NCBI GenBank assembly: GCA_030525945.1
Contig: JAUNDT010000001.1
Span: 124,001 to 188,000 of the forward strand
Reading direction: 5' to 3'
Source of the DNA: Coriobacteriaceae bacterium
GTDB lineage: Bacteria > Actinomycetota > Coriobacteriia > Coriobacteriales > Coriobacteriaceae
Length of the DNA: 64,000 nt
The notes beneath the pieces are model-generated. The model was not told the DNA's origin. It did no database searches and saw only the letters and a program-made list of their open reading frames with translations. Shown here piece by piece: positions 33,301-41,142 of this stretch. A program made the position numbers and the translations under genes. Positions within the stretch are counted from its first letter, which is position 1. Each line of letters begins with the position of its first letter.

Positions 33301-35241
33301 ACCGTTGTTGCCACCCTTCTTGACGTCGGACTCGAGACGGAAGCCAGAGTAGGCCTTCATCGCGTCCTCGCCCATCTGCGTGTAGTGCTCCAGCGGAATG
33401 AGGTTGTCGTTCAGGTGGACCTGGAAGTCGTTCATCTTAAAGAACGACATCTGCTTGGTGATCTGCTTGAGCCAGTCAAGCGTGAAGGTCTTACGGCCCA
33501 CGTCGAGAATGATGCCGCGTACCTTGTAGAGCGGGTAGTCACGGGTGACACCCACGGGGAAGTTGTTCTCGCCGGTCTTCATGGCCTGGAGAATGGTCTT
33601 GCCGCCCCAGTTGGCGCCAGCGACCTTCTCAGCCGTGACCGTGATGCGATCGGACTTAGCGTCGAGCAGGTAACCCTCGTCCTTGAGGCCGAGAGCCTTG
33701 TTGTCGGTAAGACCGAAGAAGATGTCGCCCGCGTTGGCAGCGGTGCCGGAGACAACGCTGAGCTTAACGCCGGTGATCACCTGGAAGTCGGAGGCGAACT
33801 CCTCGGCCATGGCCTTGAGGGAGTTGTCGCCGTAGACAACGCGCTTAGCAGCGGACGCAGCGAACTGGCCCTCGCCGCCAGCCCACTCGCGGAGCTCAGG
33901 GAGCACCTGAGGGGCAGGGTTCGCAGCCTTGGCAGCGGACTTGGTGCCAGGAACCGTGACGTCGAACTCCTTGAAGGCGTAGTCGGTGTTGTCCTTGGTG
34001 TTCTCGATCTTGAACGAAGCCTTGACCGTCACGTCGGAGACGGGATGGAAAATGGTGCCGTCCAGGTCGATGACCTGCTCGTAGTCAGTACCGTTGTACT
34101 TGATCTCGTAGCCGGCAGGAGCCTTGGGCAGCGTGTACTCGAGCTCAGTGCTCTCAGCCGTGGGCTGCGTAACCTGAATGTCGTTCAGGTAGTCGGCAGG
34201 CTGCTTCTCAGGCGCGGGCGGCTCGGCATTCCAAGCCTCGAACTCCATGCAGGAGACGCCGTAGTTCGTGCTCATGCCCGTAACGTGAAGCAGGAGGTAA
34301 CGACCAGTAGCAGGGGTCTCAAGGGTGACCTCGTAAAGGCCCTTCTTGTTGTTCTTCTCAGAAACAACCGGCTTACCCCAGCTCTTGTGGTTGTCACCCT
34401 CGGCATCCCAAAGGGCCTTGTCGTTGGTGGCGTACACGTCAAACGCAGTGGCGTAGTTCTCGGAGTTCTCCCACTGGATGCTGAAGTGCTTGATGGACTC
34501 TTCCTTGCCAAGGTCCACGCGAAGCCACTGGGCGGGCGCAGACTCGGTCATCCAACGATCCTTCTTGGAATCCTTCTTCTTGCCATCGACAGCACGGGCA
34601 CCATGCTCGTTGTGGTAGTCAGCGCTCGCCTTGGTGGTCTTCTTGAGTGCGAGGTTGGTCGCCTCAACAGGAACCTCCTGCTTGGCGGCGTAAACCTCGA
34701 GCTCGTAGATGGAAACCGTATCCCAAGTGTCGGTGGTGCCATCCGGGTCAACAGCAGTGAAGCCGGTGATCAGCAGACGAACGTAGCGAGCCGTGACGGG
34801 CTCGAAGTTCACTGTGCTCGTGATGGTCGCAGGACGATCCGTGGAAGAATAGACATCCTTCCAGCCCCACTTAGTGGAGTCATCGCCCTTGGCGTCGGCA
34901 GCGGCAGCGGTCTGGATCTTGAAGCCCGTAGCCTTACGGTTCTCCCAGAAAACCTTGGCAGAAGACACCGTAGTATCCTCGCCCAGGTCAACGTAGATCC
35001 AGTGCTGACCATGATTCTTGTCGATGTTGCTACCCCAGCGCGACGTGCGGGAGGTAGTGTCGCCGTCAACGGCGAGCGCAGGAGCAACAGACGGTGCCTC
35101 CTGGCTGTCGGCGACTGCCGTCTTGCGGAGGGCGAGATTACCCTCTGCAGCATAAGCCGCCTGCGTAGGCAGGCTTACCGCCAGCGCGCACAACATGGCG
35201 AAGCAACCGGCGATCACCCCACCCCAGCGTCTTTTTGCCAT
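30331..35241 (-). CDS. LPXTG-anchored multidomain GH20 hexosaminidase (beta-N-acetylhexosaminidase or lacto-N-biosidase)
   Basis: A 1636-aa surface glycosidase for host glycans. Order: signal peptide (1-31, AYAAEG), two F5/8C (CBM32) domains (about 33-183 and 190-335), GH20 N-terminal domain (425-565), GH20 barrel (567-900) with the catalytic pair in HIGADEYN near 750, a LamG-like domain (925-1110), helices, a third F5/8C (1280-1420), a FIVAR helical module (1424-1494), a Listeria-Bacteroides-type repeat (PMPELAGYLFDGWFSDG; 1505-1577) and a sorting signal LPQTG with membrane helix and basic tail. It resembles mucin- and milk-oligosaccharide-active enzymes of gut bacteria. ATG 35241 follows AAGGGGAAATGT. 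Confidence 0.9.
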   Translation of the reverse strand: MAKRRWGGVIAGCFAMLCALAVSLPTQAAYAAEGNLALRKTAVADSQEAPSVAPALAVDGDTTSRTSRWGSNIDKNHGQHWIYVDLGEDTTVSSAKVFWENRKATGFKIQTAAAADAKGDDSTKWGWKDVYSSTDRPATITSTVNFEPVTARYVRLLITGFTAVDPDGTTDTWDTVSIYELEVYAAKQEVPVEATNLALKKTTKASADYHNEHGARAVDGKKKDSKKDRWMTESAPAQWLRVDLGKEESIKHFSIQWENSENYATAFDVYATNDKALWDAEGDNHKSWGKPVVSEKNNKKGLYEVTLETPATGRYLLLHVTGMSTNYGVSCMEFEAWNAEPPAPEKQPADYLNDIQVTQPTAESTELEYTLPKAPAGYEIKYNGTDYEQVIDLDGTIFHPVSDVTVKASFKIENTKDNTDYAFKEFDVTVPGTKSAAKAANPAPQVLPELREWAGGEGQFAASAAKRVVYGDNSLKAMAEEFASDFQVITGVKLSVVSGTAANAGDIFFGLTDNKALGLKDEGYLLDAKSDRITVTAEKVAGANWGGKTILQAMKTGENNFPVGVTRDYPLYKVRGIILDVGRKTFTLDWLKQITKQMSFFKMNDFQVHLNDNLIPLEHYTQMGEDAMKAYSGFRLESDVKKGGNNGLNQADLTSTDVWYSKADFKEYIEHSKALGVNIVPEIDTPAHSLALTKVRPDLRYGTNGRQNDHLDLRGEKFDQSLGFVQDIFDEYVKGNDPVFEGSDVIHIGADEYNVGSNAESSPLYRKFVNEMFDYAYENGHTPRVWGSLSQYTKGEEIHVNGPEEGQRAQINLWNWGYANMDKMYEMGFDLIDCNDGHFYIVPNAGYYYDWLNDGVVYNDPLNSIGEVTIPAGDPQVIGGAYAVWNDMTDYLENGISEYDVYKRLTSAMGLFAANGWGKGSLDVTAAKALATELGDDPAVNFGYETEADEDGTYAQWNFEGNLEDSSAMGRDLEKGKNTELTDVDGKQALKLNGGESFVSVKDDALTTIGLGNDLRVKVKRTDASTDEQVLFESEYGAIKAVQKGTGQVGITRENHDYSFNYTLPVDEWVELEFKNEFEQVSLYVNGKLVDTLGDGDKAAEGKALKATCMFPLNTLGSAKNSFKGYVDDVRVTVAPEAGFASTMELDYAVITAEKVLAEQEIPGLRELLDQAYALFLEVNPDAQAIADLTAKINALLQNEDGEPSYKVADYCRIDAYAQLKGNDVINKLFTEASVARVEAAWSLVREDLPASMQSTVDYYENFIVNALNDLELKDGGDLNFVDPTQLTATASDFQNDGSDPKNVLDGNLSSMWHSDWDITTGEHWLNLASEAPMSVEGIVYTPRQTGTNGNIQKYRIEVSTDGTAFKTIKEGDLKVSGTEPITIKFDRQDNVKAVKLVWVKAANGNAAASELRLLDAAAAPDHEGLQQILDAVKTVKQDGACKHDRFTDTTWNAFQEQVKAAEDCIANKSGDVNSVYALKGSLASAMTALRLEDKTVDPTPGEFTVTFDDRIPGHEDLVITVKEGDKIPVQPMPELAGYLFDGWFSDGFEGGWKNEWNFDDPVTSDLTLTAKWVENGDQPVDPGTETPVEPEGPNGGTDSALPQTGDNSMMIIGAVAGVAVIALVVGVVLRRRNSR

Positions 35242-35603
35242 ACATTTCCCCTTCCTCGTATGGGCCTTCTTTTCATGCCTCGGTTCTCGACATAGCACAC
35301 CCAAGCATGAGAATGTTAATGTACCGCTCTTAAGGCTTGCGCATTTGGCTCGGTTTTATGCATAGATATGCCTTCTTCTGCATATTTTCGCTGCTTGTAT
35401 CTGGTATCAGCTTCGACATACCACCTGTTTACACAGGGAATAAGTGCAGCTGAGCGCCCTTACGCAGCCGCTACATCGCGCATACTCGTTCCAGTTCGTC
35501 CACAATTCGGGCGCGTAAGTTTTCGTTTTTCGAACCGTTGGCCTTTCCGCCCTCATCGGTAAACGGTAGCTATCGTTCGGTGAACGGCATTCACCAACGG
35601 CAA
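35242..35603. other. Upstream region of the GH20 gene
   Basis: No gene seen. It is AT-richer than its neighbours, consistent with the regulatory region of a surface enzyme. Repeats of the type ACGGTAGC / ACGGCATT and GGTAAACGG / GGTGAACGG occur near 35555-35600. No consensus promoter is clear. Confidence 0.3.
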
Positions 35604-35634
35604 CAAAAAAGACCCCCGCGCAACGCAGGGGTCT
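35604..35634 (-). terminator. Intrinsic terminator downstream of purN
   Basis: On the minus strand AAGACCCCTGCG and CGCGGGGGTCTT form a stem with a short loop and a TTTTTT tail. It lies about 165 bp beyond the purN stop; nothing coding is visible in between. Confidence 0.82.
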
Positions 35635-35796
35635 TACACATATATATTAGTGCGCCACGGGCATCATGCGCTTATGCTTCGCGTGCCTCGCGCGCGTACA
35701 CGGCACCCGGCATCACGGCTCGCAAAGGGAAGTGCTCCCCGACCCGCGCCCAGGCCTACCACGAGCCGAAACCCGGACGTGCAGCAGATCAACCCG

Positions 35797-36519
35797 CTAT
35801 CGCACCTGCACCGTGAGGTTCTCGCGCACATGCACGCGGCCGTCGGCGAGCATCTGCACAACCTCGGGGTACAGCACGTGCTCGATGGCGTGGATATGCT
35901 CCTCGAGCTCCTCGACATCCCAGCCCTCTTCGACCGTCAGCGCACGCTGGGCGATGATCGGGCCCATGTCGTACACGGCGTTGGCGATGTGAACCGTCAC
36001 GCCCGTCACCTTCGCGCCGCGATCGAACGCATCCTGAATGCCATGCGCGCCCTGGAAGCTCGGCAGCAACGCAGGGTGAATGTTGATCACGCGGTTGGGG
36101 AACGTGGCGAGCAGTGGCGCGTGCACCATGCGCATGTAACCGGCCATGATCACGTACTCGCAACCGGCAGCGAGCAGCTCGTGCGCAATGACCTCATCTG
36201 CTTGGATGGGGTCGGCGTAGATCTCCTTCGAAAGCGACAGCGTTTGGATACCCGCCGCCTCCGCGCGCTTGAGGCCGTAGGCCGAAGGGCGGCTGGCCAC
36301 CACAAGCTTAATCCGGGCGTTGAGCTCGCCTGCCTCGATGGCGTCGATCAGCGCCTGCAGGTTGGTGCCGGATCCGGACAGCAACACGCCAATGGGAAGC
36401 GGTGCGCGCTCGGCGGGCGCCTGAGCGGCGCGCGCGTCCTGCAGCTCGTTAATGCTGGCAGCGCCGCAGGTCAGAGCCTCAACGGCTGCGGCAACCTCGC
36501 GCTCGGCGCTACTGCTCAT
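35797..36519 (-). CDS. purN: Phosphoribosylglycinamide formyltransferase
   Basis: A 240-aa GAR transformylase that adds the formyl group from 10-formyl-THF to GAR in purine synthesis. IGVLLSGSGTNLQALI is the phosphate-binding start; the catalytic Asn-His-Asp triad is in VINIHPALLPSF and in the DMGPII segment, and VTVHIANAVYDMGPIIAQ is typical (ends quoted: VTVHIANAV, PIIAQ). It has about 40 extra N-terminal residues, rich in Ala, before the domain begins. Its start overlaps the purM stop by 11 bp, showing translational coupling. Confidence 0.93.
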   Translation of the reverse strand: MSSSAEREVAAAVEALTCGAASINELQDARAAQAPAERAPLPIGVLLSGSGTNLQALIDAIEAGELNARIKLVVASRPSAYGLKRAEAAGIQTLSLSKEIYADPIQADEVIAHELLAAGCEYVIMAGYMRMVHAPLLATFPNRVINIHPALLPSFQGAHGIQDAFDRGAKVTGVTVHIANAVYDMGPIIAQRALTVEEGWDVEELEEHIHAIEHVLYPEVVQMLADGRVHVRENLTVQVR

Positions 36520-37615
36520 CGGCGTACTTCACCTCGCCGGAGCCCGCAACGCAGGTGCCCACACGGAACGGCTTCTCGCCCAGGGCGGTAAGCGCCTCGG
36601 TCACGGCGGCCTCGTCCTCGGCGGCGACGATCAGCATCAGGCCCACGCCCATGTTGAAGGTCTTGCAGGCCTCGTTGGGCGTCAGGCCCGCCTGCTCGGA
36701 AATATAGGTGATGACCGGCGGAACGTCCCAGCCCATGGCGGCGCCGTTGCGGTCAACCACGGCGTCGACGTTCGCTGCGAGCGCACGGTTGAGGTTCTCG
36801 GTGATGCCGCCGCCGGTGATGTGCGCGATGGCGTGGATCTTGGAGCCGGCCTCGCCACGCAGGAGCTCAAGGATGGGCTTCACATAGATGCGCGTGGGAG
36901 CGAGCAGCGCGTCGGCCAGAGACAAGCCCTCGGCGACCTCGATGCCCTCGAGCTCTGCCTTCTTGGCAGCGGCCTCGGGCGTGCCGGGCACGATGCCGTC
37001 CACGCCGATGACCTTGCGCACGAGCGAGTAGCCGTTGGAGTGCACGCCGGTGGACGGCAGGCCGATGATCACGTCGCCCTCGCGCACGTTCGCGGGGTCG
37101 AGCATCTTGGGTCGGTCGACAACGCCCACGGTAAAGCCGGCCATGTCGTAGTCGTCGGGGCGCATGACGCCGGGGTGCTCGGCCATCTCGCCGCCCACGA
37201 GCGCGCAGCCCGCGAGCTTGCAGCCGTCGGCCACGCCCTTGACGATCTTGGCCATGTGCTCGGCCTCGATATGGCCGATCGCCACGTAATCCAGGAAGAA
37301 CAGCGGCTCGGCGCCGGAGGCGAGGATGTCGTTCACGCACATGGCGACCAGGTCCTGGCCCACGGTCTCGTGGCGGTCGAGGATCTGGGCGAGCACGAGC
37401 TTGGTGCCCACGCCGTCGGTGCCGGAGATGAGGATCGGGTCCTCCATGTCCTTAAGGGCAGCGGCGGAGAACAGGCCGCCGAAGCCGCCGATACCGCCGA
37501 TGACCTCGGGACGGTTCGTCTCCTTCACCATCTGCTTGATGGCGTCGACCGCGCGGCCGCCCTCGGCGGTGTCTACGCCCGCGTCCTCATACGTAACGTG
37601 CTTGTTCTCGGCCAT
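36509..37615 (-). CDS. purM: Phosphoribosylformylglycinamidine cyclo-ligase (AIR synthetase)
   Basis: A 368-aa ATP-dependent enzyme that closes the imidazole ring of AIR. ISGTDGVGTKLVLAQ, VAMCVNDILASGAEPLFFLDY (ends: VAMCVNDI, LFFLDY) and GGEMAEHPGV are the expected PurM motifs, and HITGGGITENLNRAL is near the C-terminus. ATG 37615 follows AAAGGATCTGGA. It has its own promoter-like region (37659-37692), which fits its separation from purF by the AlbA_2 gene. purN overlaps its end. Confidence 0.95.
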   Translation of the reverse strand: MAENKHVTYEDAGVDTAEGGRAVDAIKQMVKETNRPEVIGGIGGFGGLFSAAALKDMEDPILISGTDGVGTKLVLAQILDRHETVGQDLVAMCVNDILASGAEPLFFLDYVAIGHIEAEHMAKIVKGVADGCKLAGCALVGGEMAEHPGVMRPDDYDMAGFTVGVVDRPKMLDPANVREGDVIIGLPSTGVHSNGYSLVRKVIGVDGIVPGTPEAAAKKAELEGIEVAEGLSLADALLAPTRIYVKPILELLRGEAGSKIHAIAHITGGGITENLNRALAANVDAVVDRNGAAMGWDVPPVITYISEQAGLTPNEACKTFNMGVGLMLIVAAEDEAAVTEALTALGEKPFRVGTCVAGSGEVKYADEQ

Positions 37616-37658
37616 TCCAGATCCTTTCAAATTGACGGATGCCAGATGTATACGCAAG

Positions 37659-37692
37659 ATAATAGCAGTGTCTCGGCGGTGCAAAGTGCACC
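37659..37692 (-). promoter_or_regulatory. Candidate purM promoter with palindrome
   Basis: On the minus strand TATTAT (37659-37664) is preceded at 15-16 bp by TTTGCA, giving a plausible -10/-35 pair. The -35 is inside the perfect palindrome GGTGCA-AAG-TGCACC as read on the plus strand (37678-37692). A regulator site is possible but unproven. Confidence 0.45.
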
Positions 37693-37774
37693 CTCCTGTA
37701 GGCACGATATTGCCATCCGGCACCGCCATTACAACCAGAAGCCACAGCGACAAGGTGCGAAATAGGTGCGAACC

Positions 37775-39217
37775 TTATCTTAAAGAGTAGTACTGCCCCG
37801 GATCGTTGACGGCGGAACCGTGCCACTCGAGCGGACCGGAGGGACCTGAAATCCCCTTCAGAACATTGCCGGCAGTGCGACGCGTGCGCCCAATGTGGTC
37901 CGCAAGCTCCCTGGCGGTCACTTTACCATTCGTGAACGCAAGACGAACCGCAGCCAGTTCGTACTCATCGAGGGATGCAAGCCTCTCAACCGAAAGCTTG
38001 TCCTCGAGAGCCTCGCTCCTCCTAACGGTTCTTGCCACGATATTATTCTCCAGCGTGAGCTGCACCTTCGTCTTGCCAGGCTCCGTATAAACCGGGTCAT
38101 TGAGCAGGGAGTTTTGCATCTCCGTATAAATGCGCTTAACCCCTTCATTCAGCTCTCGAACCCAACCAAACTCAACCAGCGTACGCGCAATACGAGGGTT
38201 GCGCGAGTATCGGGTGGTCCTCATGTTGTCGAGCGTCACGATATTGGGGAGAGAGCCCGGGCTGACGATCTCCAGCCGGTCGTCGAACATCGAGATTCGA
38301 ATATAGTCACCCCGGAACGAATAGTCTCGATGTGTGACCGCATTGATAAGACCCTCGAACCACGCGAACTCAGGATACTCGGGCACGGTCTGGAACTTTC
38401 CATCGGAACCCAGAAACTGAAATTCACGGAGCATACTCGAAATGAGCTCATAGGCGTCCTGAATGACCTTGGGCAGCGGACCGCAAAAGCTTCGCTCCTT
38501 CGTTATATTGAGGCGCTCGCCCGTCTCCATCTTGACGCCGTCGTATCGCAGAACACGGACGCGAGCCTGCGGCATCATCACAGACGGATCCTGCGCAAAA
38601 AGCAAGGCTCCCGCCACGGTCAGCTTCCCATCACGCATGAAGCGGCGGCTCCTGAGAACTTGCTCATCCGGGGCGGCGGTCCCGAGAATCTCCTTATAGC
38701 GGTTCAGCACCTCGTGATCTAGGTCGTCAAGTGAGGAGTCTTCGACAAGCTCATCCTCGAAGACCCTCTGACCCTTATCGTACTCAAGGGCCAAGACCTG
38801 CTCCCGATTAAGCCTTACGCTCTCGTCGTTCTGTCGCAGGAACACCTCGCCGTCACTTACGCGGGCAACGACATGGCTGGGTGACGCTTCGACATCCAAA
38901 ACGAGAACCATGTCATCCTCGCCAGATGAATTGACCACGGAAATCCGCTCTCTGCTAACGATGGGGCTCGGCACGCACGTCACAAGCGCGGCGCGCTCGA
39001 AGTTCTCGATATCGCGCGCGCCATTGCGCTTAAAGCCCGTCACCTCGCCGTTGTCCTCAATGCCGATCACAAGCTTGCCGCCCGACGCATTGGCGAACGC
39101 ACTGATGTGCTTGGCGATCTCCTTGTCATCCTTACGAGCACTCTTGCGGTCGAAGTACTGGTTCTCCTTGAGGGCGGAAAACAGATTCACATCGTTTGTC
39201 GCAATAGGCTGCTGCAT
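37775..39217 (-). CDS. AlbA_2 / Schlafen-type domain regulator (ATP-binding, wHTH)
   Basis: A 480-aa protein with an N-terminal AlbA_2 (Slfn) domain (about 15-125: YFDRKSARKDDKEIAKHISAFANASGG, quoted by ends YFDRKSA and FANASGG; LVIGIEDNGEVTGF), a central HATPase_c_4-like region (FEGLINAVTHRDYS and IRISMFDDRLEIVSPGSLP, about 285-340) and a C-terminal winged helix (ARELADHIGRTRRTAGNVL). Such proteins are usually annotated as putative transcriptional regulators and are common in mobile and defence regions. It sits between purF and purM, where it breaks up the purine cluster, and its GC content looks lower. AGGGGGCGGTT precedes ATG 39217. Confidence 0.8.
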   Translation of the reverse strand: MQQPIATNDVNLFSALKENQYFDRKSARKDDKEIAKHISAFANASGGKLVIGIEDNGEVTGFKRNGARDIENFERAALVTCVPSPIVSRERISVVNSSGEDDMVLVLDVEASPSHVVARVSDGEVFLRQNDESVRLNREQVLALEYDKGQRVFEDELVEDSSLDDLDHEVLNRYKEILGTAAPDEQVLRSRRFMRDGKLTVAGALLFAQDPSVMMPQARVRVLRYDGVKMETGERLNITKERSFCGPLPKVIQDAYELISSMLREFQFLGSDGKFQTVPEYPEFAWFEGLINAVTHRDYSFRGDYIRISMFDDRLEIVSPGSLPNIVTLDNMRTTRYSRNPRIARTLVEFGWVRELNEGVKRIYTEMQNSLLNDPVYTEPGKTKVQLTLENNIVARTVRRSEALEDKLSVERLASLDEYELAAVRLAFTNGKVTARELADHIGRTRRTAGNVLKGISGPSGPLEWHGSAVNDPGQYYSLR

Positions 39218-39296
39218 AACCGCCCCCTAATGTCTTTTCACTAGAAAGTTGCAATGCTTTGCACAACCGGCTCCAGCCGATTTGCAGTTTGCGGCC

Positions 39297-40946
39297 TTAC
39301 GCCTCGTGGCTCTCTTCCCAGCTGTGGTCGTGGTACTTCTCCTCGATAACGTCCTTGGTGACGGGGGCGGTGCGCACCACGCCGCGCGGCTGGTAGCCCT
39401 CGATGAACTTATCGCGGCCAAAGCTGTCGGGGATGGCGACCGGGTACTCGCCCGTAAAGCAGGCGGTGCAGTAGCCGGCCTTGGGCACGCACTCCAGCAG
39501 CGCGTCAACGGAGAGGAACGCCAACGTATCGGCGCCGATGAACTCGCAGACCTCCTCGACCGACTTGGTGGCCGAGATGAGCTGGCTCTGCTCGCCGGTG
39601 TCCACGCCGTAGAAGCACGGCCAGATGTCCTCGGGGCAGTTGATGCGGATGTGGATCTCCTTGGCGCCGGCCTGACGCAGCATGCGCACGAGCTGGACCA
39701 TGGTGGTGCCGCGCACGATGGAGTCGTCAACGACCACGATGCGCTTGCCCTCGATCACGTCGCGCAGCGGGTTGAGCTTGAGGCGCACGCCCATGGCACG
39801 GAGCTCCTGCGTGGGCTCGATGAACGTGCGGGCAACGTAGCGGTTCTTGATGAGGCCCGTGCCGTAGGGGATGCCGCTCTCAAAGGCGTAGCCCTCGGCG
39901 GAGGGCAGGCCGGAGTCGGGCGTGCCGATGACCATGTCGGCCTCGACCGGGCACTCGAGCGCCAGCTTGCGGCCCATGTCGTAGCGGCAGGCGTAGATGG
40001 ACTTGCCGTCCACGATGGAGTCGGGACGGGCGAAGTAAACCTGCTCGAAGATGCAGTGCGCCGTCTTCTCGGCAGCCGGCACGCCCTGCTCGGACACGAG
40101 GCCCTCGGCGGAGATACGCAGAATCTCGCCCGGGCGGATGTCGCGCACGTACTCGGCGCCGATGATGTCGAGCGCGCAGGTCTCGGAGGCGACGACCCAG
40201 CCGGCGGCGGAAACCGCGACCTCGTCACCCACCAGGTCCTCGGCGGAGGCGGCGTCGCTCGGCAGTGCGGCGGCAGCGGCAGCGGCGTCGGCCGCGGCCA
40301 CGCCCTCATCGCTGGTCAGGCGGCCGAGCACGAGCGGGCGCACGCCGTGCGGGTCACGGAAGGCGTACAGGGCGTTCTCGTTGATGAGCGTCATGGCGTA
40401 GCCGCCGCGGATGAGCTCCATGGTCTTGCGGATGCCCTCGCGCAGGTGGTGCGTCTCCTGGGTGAAGTAGCCGATCAGCTTGACGGCAACCTCGGAGTCG
40501 GAGTTGGAGTTGAAGGGCACGCCGAGCTCGATGAGCTGACGGCGCAGCTCGTCGGTGTTCACCAGGGTGCCGTTGTGCGCGAGCGCCACGATGACGTCGT
40601 TAATGGTGGAAAGATGCGGCTGCGAGGCCTCCCAGCTCTTGGCGCCGGCGGTGCCGTAGCGCACATGACCCACGGCGAGCTGGCCGGGCAGCGAGCAGAT
40701 GTCGGCGTCGGAGAACACGTGGCTCACCAGGCCCAGGTCCTTGCGCACCATAACGGTGCCGCCATCGCCCACAGCGATACCCGCGGACTCCTGGCCGCGG
40801 TGCTGGAGCGCACGCAGGCCGAAGTACGTGAGACGAGCGACGTCGCGGTCGGGGGCCCAAACGCCAAAAATACCGCACTCCTCGTGCGGCTTATCGGCAT
40901 TCAGGTCGAACGCGGTGGATTCGGACAAGATGGCGTCGTGAGACAT
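39297..40946 (-). CDS. purF: Amidophosphoribosyltransferase
   Basis: A 549-aa enzyme for the first committed step of purine synthesis (PRPP + Gln to phosphoribosylamine). The N-terminal glutaminase begins after a propeptide at Cys24 in HEECGIFGVW; LAHNGTLVN and GVRPLVLGR are conserved. The PRTase part has the PRPP loop VVVDDSIVRGTT near 405 and CPEDIWPCFYGVD. A stretch of Ala and Ser (about 212-240) is inserted between the two halves. Cysteines that could bind an Fe-S cluster are present. ATG 40946 follows AGAGGGGAACC; a TATAAT box lies 43-48 bp upstream (40989-40994, minus strand). Confidence 0.95.
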   Translation of the reverse strand: MSHDAILSESTAFDLNADKPHEECGIFGVWAPDRDVARLTYFGLRALQHRGQESAGIAVGDGGTVMVRKDLGLVSHVFSDADICSLPGQLAVGHVRYGTAGAKSWEASQPHLSTINDVIVALAHNGTLVNTDELRRQLIELGVPFNSNSDSEVAVKLIGYFTQETHHLREGIRKTMELIRGGYAMTLINENALYAFRDPHGVRPLVLGRLTSDEGVAAADAAAAAAALPSDAASAEDLVGDEVAVSAAGWVVASETCALDIIGAEYVRDIRPGEILRISAEGLVSEQGVPAAEKTAHCIFEQVYFARPDSIVDGKSIYACRYDMGRKLALECPVEADMVIGTPDSGLPSAEGYAFESGIPYGTGLIKNRYVARTFIEPTQELRAMGVRLKLNPLRDVIEGKRIVVVDDSIVRGTTMVQLVRMLRQAGAKEIHIRINCPEDIWPCFYGVDTGEQSQLISATKSVEEVCEFIGADTLAFLSVDALLECVPKAGYCTACFTGEYPVAIPDSFGRDKFIEGYQPRGVVRTAPVTKDVIEEKYHDHSWEESHEA

Positions 40947-41142
40947 ACAGGTTCCCCTCTTGGTACCGTTCGCAGGCCGTACCGTCCCATTATACGCACG
41001 TGCGGGCGGGGCGACGGGCGCAGGGCGCGCGTGCGTGAAACAGCCAAAGTTCGGGCGTGGGGATGGCGGCGTGGATTAGATCGAGCCCAAACAGCCGGCG
41101 CAAAACGGGGCCCGCCTTCGAGCCCGAATCATATCGCTCGCG

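Noticed and set aside
30697..35295. A 1500-codon open frame on the plus strand opposite the GH20 gene
   Set aside because: It mirrors the codon structure of the GH20 gene on the other strand, has Leu/Val/Gly/Asp-biased composition with no domain, and no ribosome site. High GC produces such antisense frames throughout the window (for example 20685-22829 minus, 10602-12374 plus, 8417-9847 plus).
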